In this document: piece by piece, positions 41,482 to 50,709 of the stretch
Position numbering within the stretch: position 1 is the first letter of the stretch
Layout: the number at the start of each line of letters is the position of its first letter
NCBI GenBank assembly: GCA_963819385.1
Contig: CAWFVV010000006.1
Coordinates: forward strand, 1,922,001 to 1,986,000
Reading direction: 5' to 3'
DNA from: JAVDCA01 sp963819385
GTDB taxonomy: Bacteria; Pseudomonadota; Alphaproteobacteria; Rhizobiales; Xanthobacteraceae
DNA length: 64,000 nt
Position numbers and translations under genes: made by a program
Notes under the pieces: model-generated
What the model was told of the DNA's origin: nothing
What the model saw: only the letters and a program-made list of their open reading frames with translations
Databases searched by the model: none

Positions 41482-43837
41482 CCGCCGCCACCGCGCGTAC
41501 CACCTGATCCGGCTTCACCGGCGTCGCATTGAACTCCGCGCGGAACGGCGCGAGCGCGTCCGACACCGCGTTGGCGATCACCACCGGCGGCGCGATGGCG
41601 CCGCCCTCGCCCACGCCCTTGACGCCGAGCGGATTGAGCGGCGACGGCGAATGCTGGTGGATCAGCTTCATCGCCGGCACGTCGCTCGCGGTCGGCAGCA
41701 GATAATCGGCGAGCGAGACGGTCTGTAGCTGGCCGTCGCGGTCATAGGCGAACTCTTCCAGCAGCGCACCGCCCAGGCCCTGCACGGCGCCGCCGATCAC
41801 CTGGCCTTCCACCAGCATCGGATTGACCACCACGCCGCAGTCGTGCGCGATAGCGTAGTCCTCGATCCTCACCTGGCCGAGCTCGATATCGACTTCCACG
41901 ATCGCCGCATGGGTCGCATACGACCACGTCACCGTCTCGGGCTCGAAGTAGTAGGTGCTCTCCAGCCCCGGATCGACCCCTGCCGGTCGGCCATGGTCCC
42001 AGGTCGGCGCCGCCGCCTTGGCGATCCTGGCGAGCGGCACCGAGACGCCGGGCACGCCGACGAGACCGACGCCGCCGTCGCGCAATTCGAGATCGCCGGG
42101 CGAGCATTCGAGCATGTTGGCCGCGATCGCGAACACCTTCTCGCGCAGCGGCTCGCTCGCGTAGTGGATGGCGCCCGAGAGCGTCACGGTCGAGCGGCTC
42201 GCGATGGTGCCGAACCCGGTCGCGATCGCCGAGGTGTCGGCGAGCGCCATGATGACGTTGTCCGGCGTGACGCCCCAGACGTCGGCGACGATCTGGGCGA
42301 AGATCGTCTCCATGCCCTGGCCCTGCGGGCAGGCGCCGGACGCGACATAGATCTTGCCGGACGGATCGATGCGCACCAGCGCGCTTTCGAACGGGCCGAC
42401 GCCGGTGCCCTCGACGTAGCAGCCGATGCCGAGGCCGAGATAGCGGCCGGCGCGGCGCGCCTCCGCCTGCCGTCGGCGAAAGGCCTCGACGCCGCCGAGC
42501 GCCGCGAGCGCTTTCGCGAGCCCGCCCGGATAGTCGCCGCTGTCGTAGGTGATCTGCTGGCCGTCGCGATACGGGATGCCGGCCTTGTAGGGCATCTCGG
42601 CCCCCGGGATCATGTTGCGCGCCCGCACGACGGCGGGCTCGAGGCCGAGCGCGCCGGCGACGAGGTCCATCATCCGCTCGGTGGCGAGCGCGGCCTCCGG
42701 ACGTCCGGCGCCGCGATAGGGCGCGTTCGGCACCTTGTTGGTCGTCGCGATGCGCGCGTGCGCCGAGAAATTCTCGTGCCGGTACGGCCCGAGCAAATGC
42801 ACGGCGGTGTTGTAGGCGATGCCGGCCCCGATCGGGTTCCAGGCGCCGCAGTCGACGGTGAAATCGTCGCGGTACGCCAGGATCTTTCCCTCGTCGTTGA
42901 AGCCGATCTCGACGTCGTGCGTCTGGTCGCGCGAATGGCAGGCGGAGAGCAGGTGCTCGCGCCGGTCCTCGATCCATTGCACCGGCCGCCCGACCGCACG
43001 GGCGACGAACGGAATCAGCAGGTCTTCCGGATAGACGTGCCCCTTGATGCCGAAGCCGCCGCCGACGTCGAGCGCGACGCAGCGGATGCGGGCCTCGGGC
43101 AGTTGCAGCACGGTGGACGCTTCGCGCCGCACCCAGTGCACGACCTGCGTCGAGGACCAGATCGTCATCGAGTCGGTGCGCCCGTCGTGGGCGGCGACGA
43201 CGCCGCGGCATTCCATCGGCGCCGCCGCGTAGCGGTGGTGATGGAAGCGGCGCTTGAGCCGGTGCGGCGCGCGTGCGAGCGCGGCGTCGACGTCGCCCTT
43301 ACCGACCGTGAACTCGCCGATGAGATTGGTCTTGAAGCGATCGTGAATGATCGGCGCGCCGGGCGCGAGCGCGCCTTCGGCGTCGGTGAGCGCCGGCAGC
43401 GGCTCGAGGTCGAGCGTGACGAGGGCGGCCGCGTCCTCGGCGGTCTCGCGGGTTTCGGCGACGACCACCGCGACCGCCTCGCCCACGTGGCGCACCTTGT
43501 CGTGCGCGAGCAGCGGCTGCTGCGGATTGATGAATGCGTGCTGGACCTGGGCGGTCCATTTCTTCGGCAGCGCGAGCTGCGAGTCGGAGACCGGCGGCAG
43601 CATGCGGGCGAGATCGATGCCGCTCAGCACATAGACGACCCCGGGCGAGGCCGCGGCGCGCGAGAGATCGACCGCGCGGATGTGCGCATGCGCGACCTGG
43701 CTGCGCACGAACACCGCGTGCAGCATCTGCGGCAGCGTGAGATCGGCGACATAGAGGCCGCGGCCGGTGAGCAGCCGCTGGTCTTCGCGCCGCTTGAGCG
43801 AGCGGCCGACGAACGCAGCCTTGCGTTGATCCGCCAT
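41468..43837 (-). CDS. Xanthine dehydrogenase-family molybdopterin-binding large subunit
   Basis: The 789-residue protein has the layout of large subunits of the molybdenum hydroxylase family: GRSLKRREDQRLLTGRGLYV, the central ALDVGGGFGIKGHVYPED, and APYRGAGRPEAALATERMMD. The catalytic Glu lies in GVKGVGEGGAIAPP near the end. The AYxCSFR loop of form I CO dehydrogenase is absent. It normally works with a FAD subunit and a 2Fe-2S subunit. Neither is next to it, so it is an orphan here. ATG 43837 has AGGAGAGG upstream. The last residues and stop are inside a palindromic repeat. Confidence 0.92.
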   Translation of the reverse strand: MADQRKAAFVGRSLKRREDQRLLTGRGLYVADLTLPQMLHAVFVRSQVAHAHIRAVDLSRAAASPGVVYVLSGIDLARMLPPVSDSQLALPKKWTAQVQHAFINPQQPLLAHDKVRHVGEAVAVVVAETRETAEDAAALVTLDLEPLPALTDAEGALAPGAPIIHDRFKTNLIGEFTVGKGDVDAALARAPHRLKRRFHHHRYAAAPMECRGVVAAHDGRTDSMTIWSSTQVVHWVRREASTVLQLPEARIRCVALDVGGGFGIKGHVYPEDLLIPFVARAVGRPVQWIEDRREHLLSACHSRDQTHDVEIGFNDEGKILAYRDDFTVDCGAWNPIGAGIAYNTAVHLLGPYRHENFSAHARIATTNKVPNAPYRGAGRPEAALATERMMDLVAGALGLEPAVVRARNMIPGAEMPYKAGIPYRDGQQITYDSGDYPGGLAKALAALGGVEAFRRRQAEARRAGRYLGLGIGCYVEGTGVGPFESALVRIDPSGKIYVASGACPQGQGMETIFAQIVADVWGVTPDNVIMALADTSAIATGFGTIASRSTVTLSGAIHYASEPLREKVFAIAANMLECSPGDLELRDGGVGLVGVPGVSVPLARIAKAAAPTWDHGRPAGVDPGLESTYYFEPETVTWSYATHAAIVEVDIELGQVRIEDYAIAHDCGVVVNPMLVEGQVIGGAVQGLGGALLEEFAYDRDGQLQTVSLADYLLPTASDVPAMKLIHQHSPSPLNPLGVKGVGEGGAIAPPVVIANAVSDALAPFRAEFNATPVKPDQVVRAVAAGRMG

Positions 43838-43991
43838 CGATCGCCTCTCCTGCTCATCCGCATTGCTGCCGCCATCAGGGTGCCCGCGCGACGTTCTGTC
43901 AATCCCGCGACGCGGCGGCTGCGGAACGAAACCGACGCGCTCCAGTTGTCGTGGAGGACTGTCCTTCGCATCGCGAAAACGAGAGCGCCCC

Positions 43992-44231
43992 ATGAGAATA
44001 TTCCCGTCCGTCATCGCCGCTGGCGCGCTCGCGCTGATGGCCCAGACCGACACCGCATCCGCCAAAGGCTGCATCAAGGGCGCGATCGTGGGCGGCGTCG
44101 CGGGCCACTACATGGGCCATCACGGCCTCGCCGGCGCCGCCGCGGGCTGCGTGATCGGCCACCACGAGGCCGCGAAGCGGGCGCGTGAAAAGCGCGATCG
44201 GATGAACGGCGCGGCGCCCGGCTCCAGATAA
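43992..44231 (+). CDS. Small exported Gly-rich protein
   Basis: The 79-residue protein starts with a signal-like segment (IFPSVIAAGALALMAQTDTASA). It continues with a glycine-zipper-like stretch KGAIVGGVAGHYMGHHGLAG and a basic tail (EAAKRAREKRDRM). It has cysteines in KGCIKG and AAGCVIG. The type occurs in many rhizobia as an unannotated periplasmic or outer-membrane-associated protein. It is divergent from the hydroxylase gene. Confidence 0.7.
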   Translation: MRIFPSVIAAGALALMAQTDTASAKGCIKGAIVGGVAGHYMGHHGLAGAAAGCVIGHHEAAKRAREKRDRMNGAAPGSR

Positions 44232-44336
44232 CGCGCCGAGATGGCCGTCGCGCCAAGTGGCCGCTCGCCGCGGCCCGCCGGCGCACCCGATCGCCATCAC
44301 CGCGTCGTGCCGCCTCCCTGCCGCGCGAGGCATTTC

Positions 44337-44573
44337 ATGACGCGCTACCATTTCCATCTCGTCGACGACGACGTGATGCTCGACCTGCGCATCGCCGAGC
44401 TCACGGGCGAGCGCGCGATCCTCGATTTTGCCGAGCAGCTCGCCATCGAATTGTTGAGCGGCGCCAACCGCACCTACGCCGACGACCCGGATGCCTGGGA
44501 GATTCGCGTCACCGACGACTATGGCGTCGAGGTGTTCGCGTTGCCGCTGTCGGAGGTCGCGGGAAAGCGCTGA
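44337..44573 (+). CDS. DUF6894-type small protein
   Basis: The 78-residue protein begins MTRYHFHLVDDDVMLDL and continues ILDFAEQLAIELLSG and WEIRVTDDYGVEVFALPLSE. This is the small family in rhizobia typified by an initial RYxFH and a central helix. Its role is unknown. GCGAGG precedes ATG 44337 at a suitable distance. It lies 105 bp after the Gly-rich protein gene and is likely transcribed from its own or the same promoter. Confidence 0.7.
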   Translation: MTRYHFHLVDDDVMLDLRIAELTGERAILDFAEQLAIELLSGANRTYADDPDAWEIRVTDDYGVEVFALPLSEVAGKR

Positions 44574-44758
44574 TCCGGGAACGGGGAAAATTGCGACCTC
44601 AAGACCCGGCAACCGGGACCGCATCTTCGACGCGGTCGCAATCACCCGCTTAGGCGAGCGCACGGCCCTTCCAGCCGAAGGCCCTCGTGGTGCTGCCATG
44701 CCCGGCTCGCATGGGTAAAGGGCGCCCCAATCTCCAGGCGACTGATATTAGACGCGCC

Positions 44759-46183
44759 ATGGATGCCCAGCACGAAGTCGGCACGGCCGACGGCCTTTTG
44801 AGTCCTCGCGGGGAGAGCGAGCCCATTCACCGGGGGATGGTCTTCACAATCATCGCACTCGCGTTGCTGATGATGTCGATCGACGCGACGATCGTGGCGA
44901 CGGCGCTGCATTCCTTGCAACGCGAATTGCAAACGTCGATCGACTGGGTCGGGTGGACAATCACGGCCTACTCGCTTGGATTTGTGGTCATCCTGCCGGT
45001 CGCCGGGAAACTCAGCGGGCAGTACGGCTGCCGCAGGGTGTTTCTCGGCTCCGTCGCCGTCTTCACCTTGGCGTCGCTGTGCTGCGGACTGGCCGACAAT
45101 ATCTACGTCCTCATTGCATTACGCGCGCTGCAGGCGGCCGGCGGCGCGGGCTTCACACCCTCGGCGACCCAGATCATCGTCAGCCACTTCCGCAACGCGC
45201 GCGATCGCGCGGTCAGCTTGTTCGGCAGCATCTTCTCGATTGGCATGATGATCGGGCCCATATTCGGCGGGCTGTTCGTGTCATACTGGAATTGGCGGGG
45301 CATTTTTCTGGTCAACGTGCCGATCGGCATCGCCGTGATGGTGCTGGCACTGCGTTACGTGCCGCGGGATCGATCGCGGATAGGCGCGGACCACCCGAGC
45401 ATGGATGCCACCGGCATGGCGCTGCTCGGTGGCGGTCTCCTCGCCGGCATGCTGGCTTTCAGTCATTTGTCCGAACCGAATACGCACCCGTGGTCGCCTG
45501 CCCTCGTGATCCCGTTGGCCATCGCGATTGTCGCGCTGTGGATGTTCTTCCGTCACATCGACCGATCCGCGCACCCATTCATCATGCCGCGCCTGATCAG
45601 CGGACCGGGCTTCGGCACGGTCAATCTCATCAATGGACTCTACGGCGGCGTCACCTCGGGCGTCGTGGCGCTCGTCCCGCTCTACGCGAGCAACCGTTAC
45701 GGCATCGACGCACTCGGCTCCGGTACATTGCTTGTCGCCCAAGGGGCTGCGGCGATCATATTCTCGATCGCGGGTACCTTCGCGTTGCGGCGCACGGGCT
45801 ACCGGCTGCCGATGTATGTCGGGGGCGTCATTATCGCAGCCGGGATGCTGCTGCTGGCCCTCGCCCCGCTGGCGGGCATCCCGCCGTATGTATGGCTCGC
45901 CGGCTCCGCCTTCGTGGTCGGCGTTGGCCGCGGCGCGAACAACCCCGCCAGCCGCAACGCCGGACTGCAACTGGCCCCCGAACACTCCTCGACCCTTGCT
46001 GCATTACGGACGATGTGCATGGCCATCGGGACGATCGTCACGATCTCGATCGTCACCGCGATTCTCGCCAGCTCCCATGACCCCGGCCGCGCCCAAGCCT
46101 GGCTTTTCGTTCTGGCAGGCGCGCTGCTCGTCGCGGCGCTCCCATTGATCGCCCGCGTGCCGGAGCACCGCGGCTCCTGGTGA
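44759..46183 (+). CDS. MFS transporter, DHA2 (EmrB/QacA-like)
   Basis: The 474-residue protein has the 14-segment DHA2 layout. Typical motifs are MMSIDATIVATALHSLQREL (segment 1), WVGWTITAYSLGFVVILPVAG, and GKLSGQYGCRRVFL (motif A). GSIFSIGMMIGPIFGGLFV matches motif C. DHA2 proteins export drugs or lipids with a proton gradient. I start at ATG 44759. The upstream frame is not convincing. No membrane-fusion (EmrA-like) partner is adjacent. The next gene begins 91 bp later. Confidence 0.87.
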   Translation: MDAQHEVGTADGLLSPRGESEPIHRGMVFTIIALALLMMSIDATIVATALHSLQRELQTSIDWVGWTITAYSLGFVVILPVAGKLSGQYGCRRVFLGSVAVFTLASLCCGLADNIYVLIALRALQAAGGAGFTPSATQIIVSHFRNARDRAVSLFGSIFSIGMMIGPIFGGLFVSYWNWRGIFLVNVPIGIAVMVLALRYVPRDRSRIGADHPSMDATGMALLGGGLLAGMLAFSHLSEPNTHPWSPALVIPLAIAIVALWMFFRHIDRSAHPFIMPRLISGPGFGTVNLINGLYGGVTSGVVALVPLYASNRYGIDALGSGTLLVAQGAAAIIFSIAGTFALRRTGYRLPMYVGGVIIAAGMLLLALAPLAGIPPYVWLAGSAFVVGVGRGANNPASRNAGLQLAPEHSSTLAALRTMCMAIGTIVTISIVTAILASSHDPGRAQAWLFVLAGALLVAALPLIARVPEHRGSW

Positions 46184-46274
46184 GGCATAGCGAACACGAG
46201 CTCCGCACAAGTCCTTCCGCCTCCATGGGTCAAATGCTACAACTCTTCGGCTCTTTCCCGCAAAGGCGCCTCCC

Positions 46275-47240
46275 ATGCAAATCCCCCGTCGCCGGTTCCT
46301 CTGGCTTTGCGGCAGCGCGCTCGCGGCGCCCTCAGCCGCCTGGGCGCAGACCTATCCGAGCCGCCCGGTCATGTTCGTCGTGCCGCTCGCGGCGGGCGGC
46401 GGGCTTGATTTCATCGCCCGGCTCACGGCGGGGATCATTGCCCAGCCGCTCGGTCAGCAGGTCGTGGTCGAAAACCGCACCGGCGCTGGCGGGACCATCG
46501 GCATCGAGGCCGCGGCGAAGAGCGCGCCCGACGGCTACACGGTGCTCGTCACCAACGACAACATCGCGAGCGCGCCCCACATCCTCAAGGTCAATGGCGA
46601 CTACGCCAGGGATCTCATCCCGATCATCTTGATCGCGCGTCAGCCGCTCGTGGTCGGCACCCATCCCTCGCTCGACCTGCATTCGCTCGCCGACCTGATC
46701 GCGCTGGCGAAGCAGAAGCCCGGCCTCACCTTCGCATCGTCCGGCGTCGGCTCGAACCAGCATATCCTCGGCGCATGGTTCACCAAGACCGCCGGCATCA
46801 AGCTCGACCACGTCCCCTATCGCGGCGCCGGCCAGGCGGTGAGCGATCTCCTGGCCGGCCACGTGCCGATCGGCATCCTGGGCCCGACCGCGCTCATGCC
46901 GCACGCCAAATCCGGCACCTTGCGCATCATCGCGGTGTCCGGTGAGAAGCGCTCGCCCAGCCTGCCCGACGTTGCGACCTTCGAGGAGCAGGGTTTCAAG
47001 GGCATGGTGCTCGACACGTGGTACGCGGCCTTCGCGCCGCGCGGCACCCCCCCGGCCGTCATCACGCGTCTCAACGCCGAGATCAACAAGGCGGTGCAGG
47101 ACCCCGCCGCCCGCGCCAAGATGATGCAGTCCGCCAACGAGCCAGTCGGCGGCAGCCCCGACGTGCTCGCGAAGCAGTTCAGCGAGGATTACGAGAAATA
47201 TGGACGGCTGGTGAAGGAGCTGAATATCAAGGTGGGATGA
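46275..47240 (+). CDS. Bug family (tripartite tricarboxylate transporter) solute-binding protein
   Basis: The 321-residue protein has a leader MQIPRRRFLWLCGSALAAPS with a twin-arginine-like start, then YPSRPVMFVVPLAAGGGLDF and the Bug signature VVENRTGAGGTIGIEAAAKS followed by PDGYTVLV. Late family elements are TFASSGVGSNQHILGAWFT and LPDVATFEEQGFKGM. It would bind an organic acid in the periplasm. No TctA/TctB genes are nearby. A 61-bp near-identical copy of its C-terminal coding end lies at 47643-47703. Confidence 0.9.
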   Translation: MQIPRRRFLWLCGSALAAPSAAWAQTYPSRPVMFVVPLAAGGGLDFIARLTAGIIAQPLGQQVVVENRTGAGGTIGIEAAAKSAPDGYTVLVTNDNIASAPHILKVNGDYARDLIPIILIARQPLVVGTHPSLDLHSLADLIALAKQKPGLTFASSGVGSNQHILGAWFTKTAGIKLDHVPYRGAGQAVSDLLAGHVPIGILGPTALMPHAKSGTLRIIAVSGEKRSPSLPDVATFEEQGFKGMVLDTWYAAFAPRGTPPAVITRLNAEINKAVQDPAARAKMMQSANEPVGGSPDVLAKQFSEDYEKYGRLVKELNIKVG

Positions 47241-47642
47241 CGCATTTTCCCCGGAAAATTGACGCTTGCGCCAAGCCGTCGGCCCAGCAAAACGTAATGT
47301 TGTAGTTGCGTGCGTCTGCCATTGGGCGTAATGGCCGAAATACTAGTCTGTGTGAATTACGCCCAGGCTCGCCAGCAAATTCTGTCGACAACCACGGTCC
47401 GCCCGACGGCGCCTTGCGCGCCACGCATTTCGTGTCTTCGGCGTCACAGCCGGACGTAAGCCCGCGCCCGGGTTTCCGACTGTTTCCATTGCTCTGCGCA
47501 TTGTTTTTGCCATTGCTCGCCATTGTTCCTGCGCCGGCGGCTTTTCTCTCGTCCGCGCAAGGCCTTCCATTGTAATTGGCGTCGCGATTCCATTGCAGAT
47601 CGATTGTATTTTCGCCTGGCAGCCCCCAGCGCCGAGGTGCCC

Positions 47643-47703
47643 GCGAAACAGTTCAGCGAGGATTACGAGAAATATGGACGGCTGGCGAAGGAGCTGAACA
47701 TCA
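47643..47703 (+). pseudogene. Duplicated fragment of a Bug-type gene (C-terminal end)
   Basis: This 61-bp stretch repeats 47169-47229 with three mismatches and encodes AKQFSEDYEKYGRLAKELNI. It is out of context of any intact gene, so it is a remnant of a duplicated or recombined Bug-type gene. The sequence from 47241 to here carries no convincing gene. Confidence 0.75.
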
Positions 47704-47975
47704 GTTCCAGACCGGCAGCGTGATCGATATCGTGTTCGATATGAACGAGGCCACCAGCGTCAGCGGCGGCACGCCGACCCTGACGCTCAACGATGGCGGG
47801 ATCGCGTTTTTCGACGCCGCCCACTCGACGCCGACCTCATTGGTCTTCGACTACAAGGTCGGCGCCCACGACTTCGAGCTCGGCCCTGGCAATCACGTCG
47901 CTGAACACGAACGGCGCCACCTTTCGAGGATCCCGCGGGCAACCTCGCAAATCTTTCCGCCGCGAAGGCCGCGCC
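47704..47975 (+). pseudogene. Fragment of an Ig-like/RTX-type repeat protein, frame-broken
   Basis: The first part reads VIDIVFDMNEATSVSGGTPT and LTLNDGGIAFFDAAHSTPTS followed by LVFDYKVGAHD. The match continues in other frames with LAITSLNTNGATF and EDPAGNLANLSAAK. Such units are repeated in large secreted adhesin-like proteins of rhizobia. Here only about one unit remains, with at least two frame changes and no start. It is a decayed fragment. Confidence 0.6.
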
Positions 47976-48358
47976 TACTTGCCCAATTGGGCCTCCATGC
48001 CGCCTTCGAGCATCTCGATAGGCGGCGTCTCCACATTATCTGTCAGATAAAAACACACGATTTCCGCGGGCTCGCTTCGCGATGCGTTGTCGAATCGAAG
48101 GATCGTTGCGCCCGCCGGCTCGAAGAAGCCATCGCCCGTCTTGAGATGCTGCTCGCCCTCGCCTTCGACTTGCAGGATGAAGCTGCCATTCGTGACCACG
48201 CCACACGTCGAGATCGGATGCCGGTGAAGTCCAGTGGGTTGCCCGGGAGCGAACCGGATGCGTGCGGCCTTCACCAGACGCACGGGCGGGTTCGCCGCGG
48301 GCAGGCGGTGCTCCAGGACAAATTCGCGTCGAAGCTTTGCGTAGCGGCCCTCGGCCAT
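47975..48358 (-). CDS. Cupin domain protein
   Basis: The 127-residue protein has the cupin fold, with FAPGQPTGLHRHPISTCGVV as the first motif (two histidines) and KTGDGFFEPAGATILRFDNA as the second region. Cupins may be small enzymes or metal-binding regulators. No partner gene is clear. Its stop touches the decayed repeat-protein fragment. It appears intact even though it lies in a region of gene remnants. Confidence 0.8.
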   Translation of the reverse strand: MAEGRYAKLRREFVLEHRLPAANPPVRLVKAARIRFAPGQPTGLHRHPISTCGVVTNGSFILQVEGEGEQHLKTGDGFFEPAGATILRFDNASRSEPAEIVCFYLTDNVETPPIEMLEGGMEAQLGK

Positions 48359-48626
48359 GGTCGGTCCCCGCAGTGAGCCTGTAGGCCGAACGCCCTAATC
48401 TGCGGAAACGTTCCTTCGTAGCTATGATCGGGCTGGGGCGCGGCAGGAGCTTAATTCCAAACGGCCTTCGACGTGGCCCATTTGGGTTAGCGGCATTTTG
48501 CACACTGGCTCCGTCGATGCTCGGCAGCGCCAAGCAGGCCGACAGCGACGCAATGACCGATTGATGTGGCAATCAGTCAAGGCAGAAAGCTGAAGCTCGA
48601 TGTCGATTCAACAAAGCCATCACCCG

Positions 48627-49337
48627 TCAACGCAGGGCACGCGGCGGGGGAGCGGTCGCGAGCCAATCCGTCGCCAGCACCTTCGCGGCGATCTCGTCAT
48701 CGATATGAGGCGAAATCATCTTTTCGAATGCGAAGTGCAGTACCTCGAACTCGTACTTGCAATCCTTGGCGCGCGACTGCGGAAGGAAGCCTCTCTCGAC
48801 CAGGCCGGCATAGCGCCTTTCGTCTGAGCCGTAGGCGATGCATTGCATATTGTAGAAGCGCTCCTCCGGCTGTCCGTGGTTGCTGGAAAATGCCGCGAGC
48901 GGAAGGGTCTTTTTGGGATTCTGCCGATAGTCCTCGATGAAGGCGTGGTACGATCAGGCGGCTCCCATGATCAGCCGGCTCGCATCATCGCGGAATTGCA
49001 GCATCATATAAGTCGCGAAATTGTCGGCTGCGTCCTCTTCGCGGCCGAATACCGGAACCTCGTAGACGTCGAATGCAAGATGCCCGAACTCGTGGGCGGT
49101 TGCGAAGAGCAGCTGGCCAACAAGCGCGTCGGTCGGCGTGGGCCCCTCTTTCGTCACCATCGAGGCAACCGCTGCCAGATTTCGTACAGATATTCGTAGC
49201 AAATCGTTATGGTCGGCTGATGCGACGTATTCGACACGTATCCTGCCGGCAGACATCTCTCCGGCAACGACGGTCCCGCTCAATCCGAATGCGACGGCAA
49301 CGAGCAGGCATGCGGCCCGCTGAAGCGATGATTTCAT
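48627..49337 (-). pseudogene. DUF4344 metallopeptidase, in-frame stop
   Basis: From ATG 49337 a signal peptide (QRAACLLVAVAFGLSGTVVA) is followed by AHEFGHLAFDVYEVPVFGRE, the HExxH zinc motif of DUF4344 proteins, and AADNFATYMMLQFRDDASRL. A TGA at 48954-48956 stops the frame after LIMGAA. The family C-terminus then continues in the same frame: SYHAFIEDYRQNPKKTLPLA, ERFYNMQCIAYGSDERRYAG, LVERGFLPQSRAKDCKYEFE. The part between the leader and the zinc motif is shorter than I expect for the family. It is a likely pseudogene. One base change (TGA for TGG) would explain the stop. Confidence 0.78.
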
Positions 49338-49501
49338 GTCAGCGTATCGATTCGAGGCAGGCCGCGTGCGCTGCGCAAGGTCGCGACCGGTTGCCCGCAG
49401 GAGCGGATCAGGCGAACCGGTGTTCGCCTGATCCGCCACCGATGTGCGCGCAGGTGCAGCCGGGAGATGGTCACGCCGCCGCGCACAGCCTCGTCATCAG
49501 C

Positions 49502-49801
49502 TCAGTGGACGTCGCGCTTGGTCGCCTTGTCGTCGACGGCGCGCGATTGCTTGGGGTCTTGCTGGTCAACGGGGTCGTTGAGATTGCGCGCGGGGGTGTC
49601 GCGCTTGTCGTCAACGGCGCGTGATTGCTTGGGGTCTTGCTGGTCGTTGAGGTTGCGCGCGTTGGCCGGGTCATTGATATTGCGCGCGTTGGCAGGATCG
49701 CGCGACGCCTGGGCATGCGCAATCGTGACGGCCGGAACCGCGCACGCCAAGCCGAGAACGAACGCGAGCGACATCGTCGAGTTCAATCCGAAGCGAGCCA
49801 T
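49502..49801 (-). CDS. Small exported repeat protein
   Basis: The 99-residue protein has a signal peptide (MSLAFVLGLACAVPAVTIAHA). The low-complexity mature part is built from repeats: DPANARNINDPANARNLND and two copies of DQQDPKQSRAVDDK. The same repetition is visible in DNA. It is highly charged and probably disordered in the periplasm. I do not recognise a function. ATG 49801 is preferred to upstream codons since the signal peptide then lies at the N-terminus. Confidence 0.6.
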   Translation of the reverse strand: MARFGLNSTMSLAFVLGLACAVPAVTIAHAQASRDPANARNINDPANARNLNDQQDPKQSRAVDDKRDTPARNLNDPVDQQDPKQSRAVDDKATKRDVH

Positions 49802-50175
49802 TTTAGTCTCCTGTCGTGATGATGCCTGTTCCCGCATGACTGACATTAGACGGGTGGAGGCGGTTGATTTGACGTGGGAAGCTCCAGATGCACGCCTGCT
49901 GAGGCGCATGCAGCCGGGGATAGCGGACCGGTCGTCTCCCTTGGGTGCGGGGTGGAGGCACCGTCCCCCGATTGGCAGGTCATGCCCGCCAATCCGACCG
50001 CTGATTTAGGTCGAGACGACCGACTTCCCTTGTATCTTCGTGCTTCGTTTTGTCCGTCCCTGCCGCGGAATCGCATCCGGCGGCGTCAACCAGCCCTGTT
50101 TCATCGTGCGTCCGCATTCGCGTAGGGCTTCGAATCCCTAAGCTCGAATTCAGGCGCATACGGTCGTTGGCGTGA
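49802..50175. other. Gene-free stretch, nothing recognised
   Basis: About 370 bp between the repeat protein start and the IclR fragment. I found no convincing gene, RNA or strong palindrome. The promoter of the repeat protein must lie at its left end. Confidence 0.5.
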
Positions 50176-50634
50176 TCAAACCCGGTTCGATTTGCGCTGC
50201 AGCTCTTCACGCGTGCCGGGCGGCCGCGAGCCGAACTGCAGCGAGATCATCTCGGCGCAGTGCAGGATATCCGGAAGATGCCGCTTGGCTTTTGCCAGCG
50301 GAAAGCTCGCCTCCGGTGCCATGACGGCGAGACCCGCCACAACGTTGCCGCTGCGGTCGCGGTCGGGCACCGCGAGGCAGACTACGCCCTGCAAGAATTC
50401 CTGGTTGTCGAGCGAATAGCCGGCGCGGCGGATCGTCTGGAATTCGCGCATCAGCGCCTTGGCGGTGGTGATCGTCTTCTTGGTGCGGGGCGCGAACGGG
50501 GCCGACTTCAGGAAGCGCGCCTGCACGTCAGCGGGCGCATGGGCCATCAAGAGCTTGCCGCTCGCGCTGCAATCGTCGGCGGCCGAACGAAGCTCGAGGC
50601 GGAACCGACGCACGCGAATGGGTGAGGCCGTCAT
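50176..50634 (-). pseudogene. IclR-family regulator, C-terminal domain only
   Basis: The 152-residue frame matches the effector-binding domain of IclR regulators: RSAADDCSASGKLLMAHAPA, then TTAKALMREFQTIRRAGYSL, DNQEFLQGVVCLAVPDRDRS and GNVVAGLAVMAPEASFPLAK. The N-terminal winged-helix DNA-binding domain (about 100 residues) is missing, and I cannot find it upstream in any frame. It is a truncated remnant, unlikely to regulate. Confidence 0.72.
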
Positions 50635-50709
50635 CGGGCCGCTGCGACGCGTTCACGGCCTGTCAGACAAGACCGCCCACCTGGCGTCACTGGCGCAACG
50701 CGGGCGCTT

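Noticed and set aside
41843..44188. Forward open frame of 781 codons over the molybdenum hydroxylase gene
   Set aside because: Antisense shadow without a domain; the reverse-strand gene is a full-length known family.
47306..47575. 89-codon forward frame with a hydrophobic end
   Set aside because: No ribosome site or family, and it lies in a patchwork of gene remnants; more likely chance.
48600..48827. 75-codon forward frame
   Set aside because: It is antisense to the recognisable C-terminal part of the DUF4344 gene.
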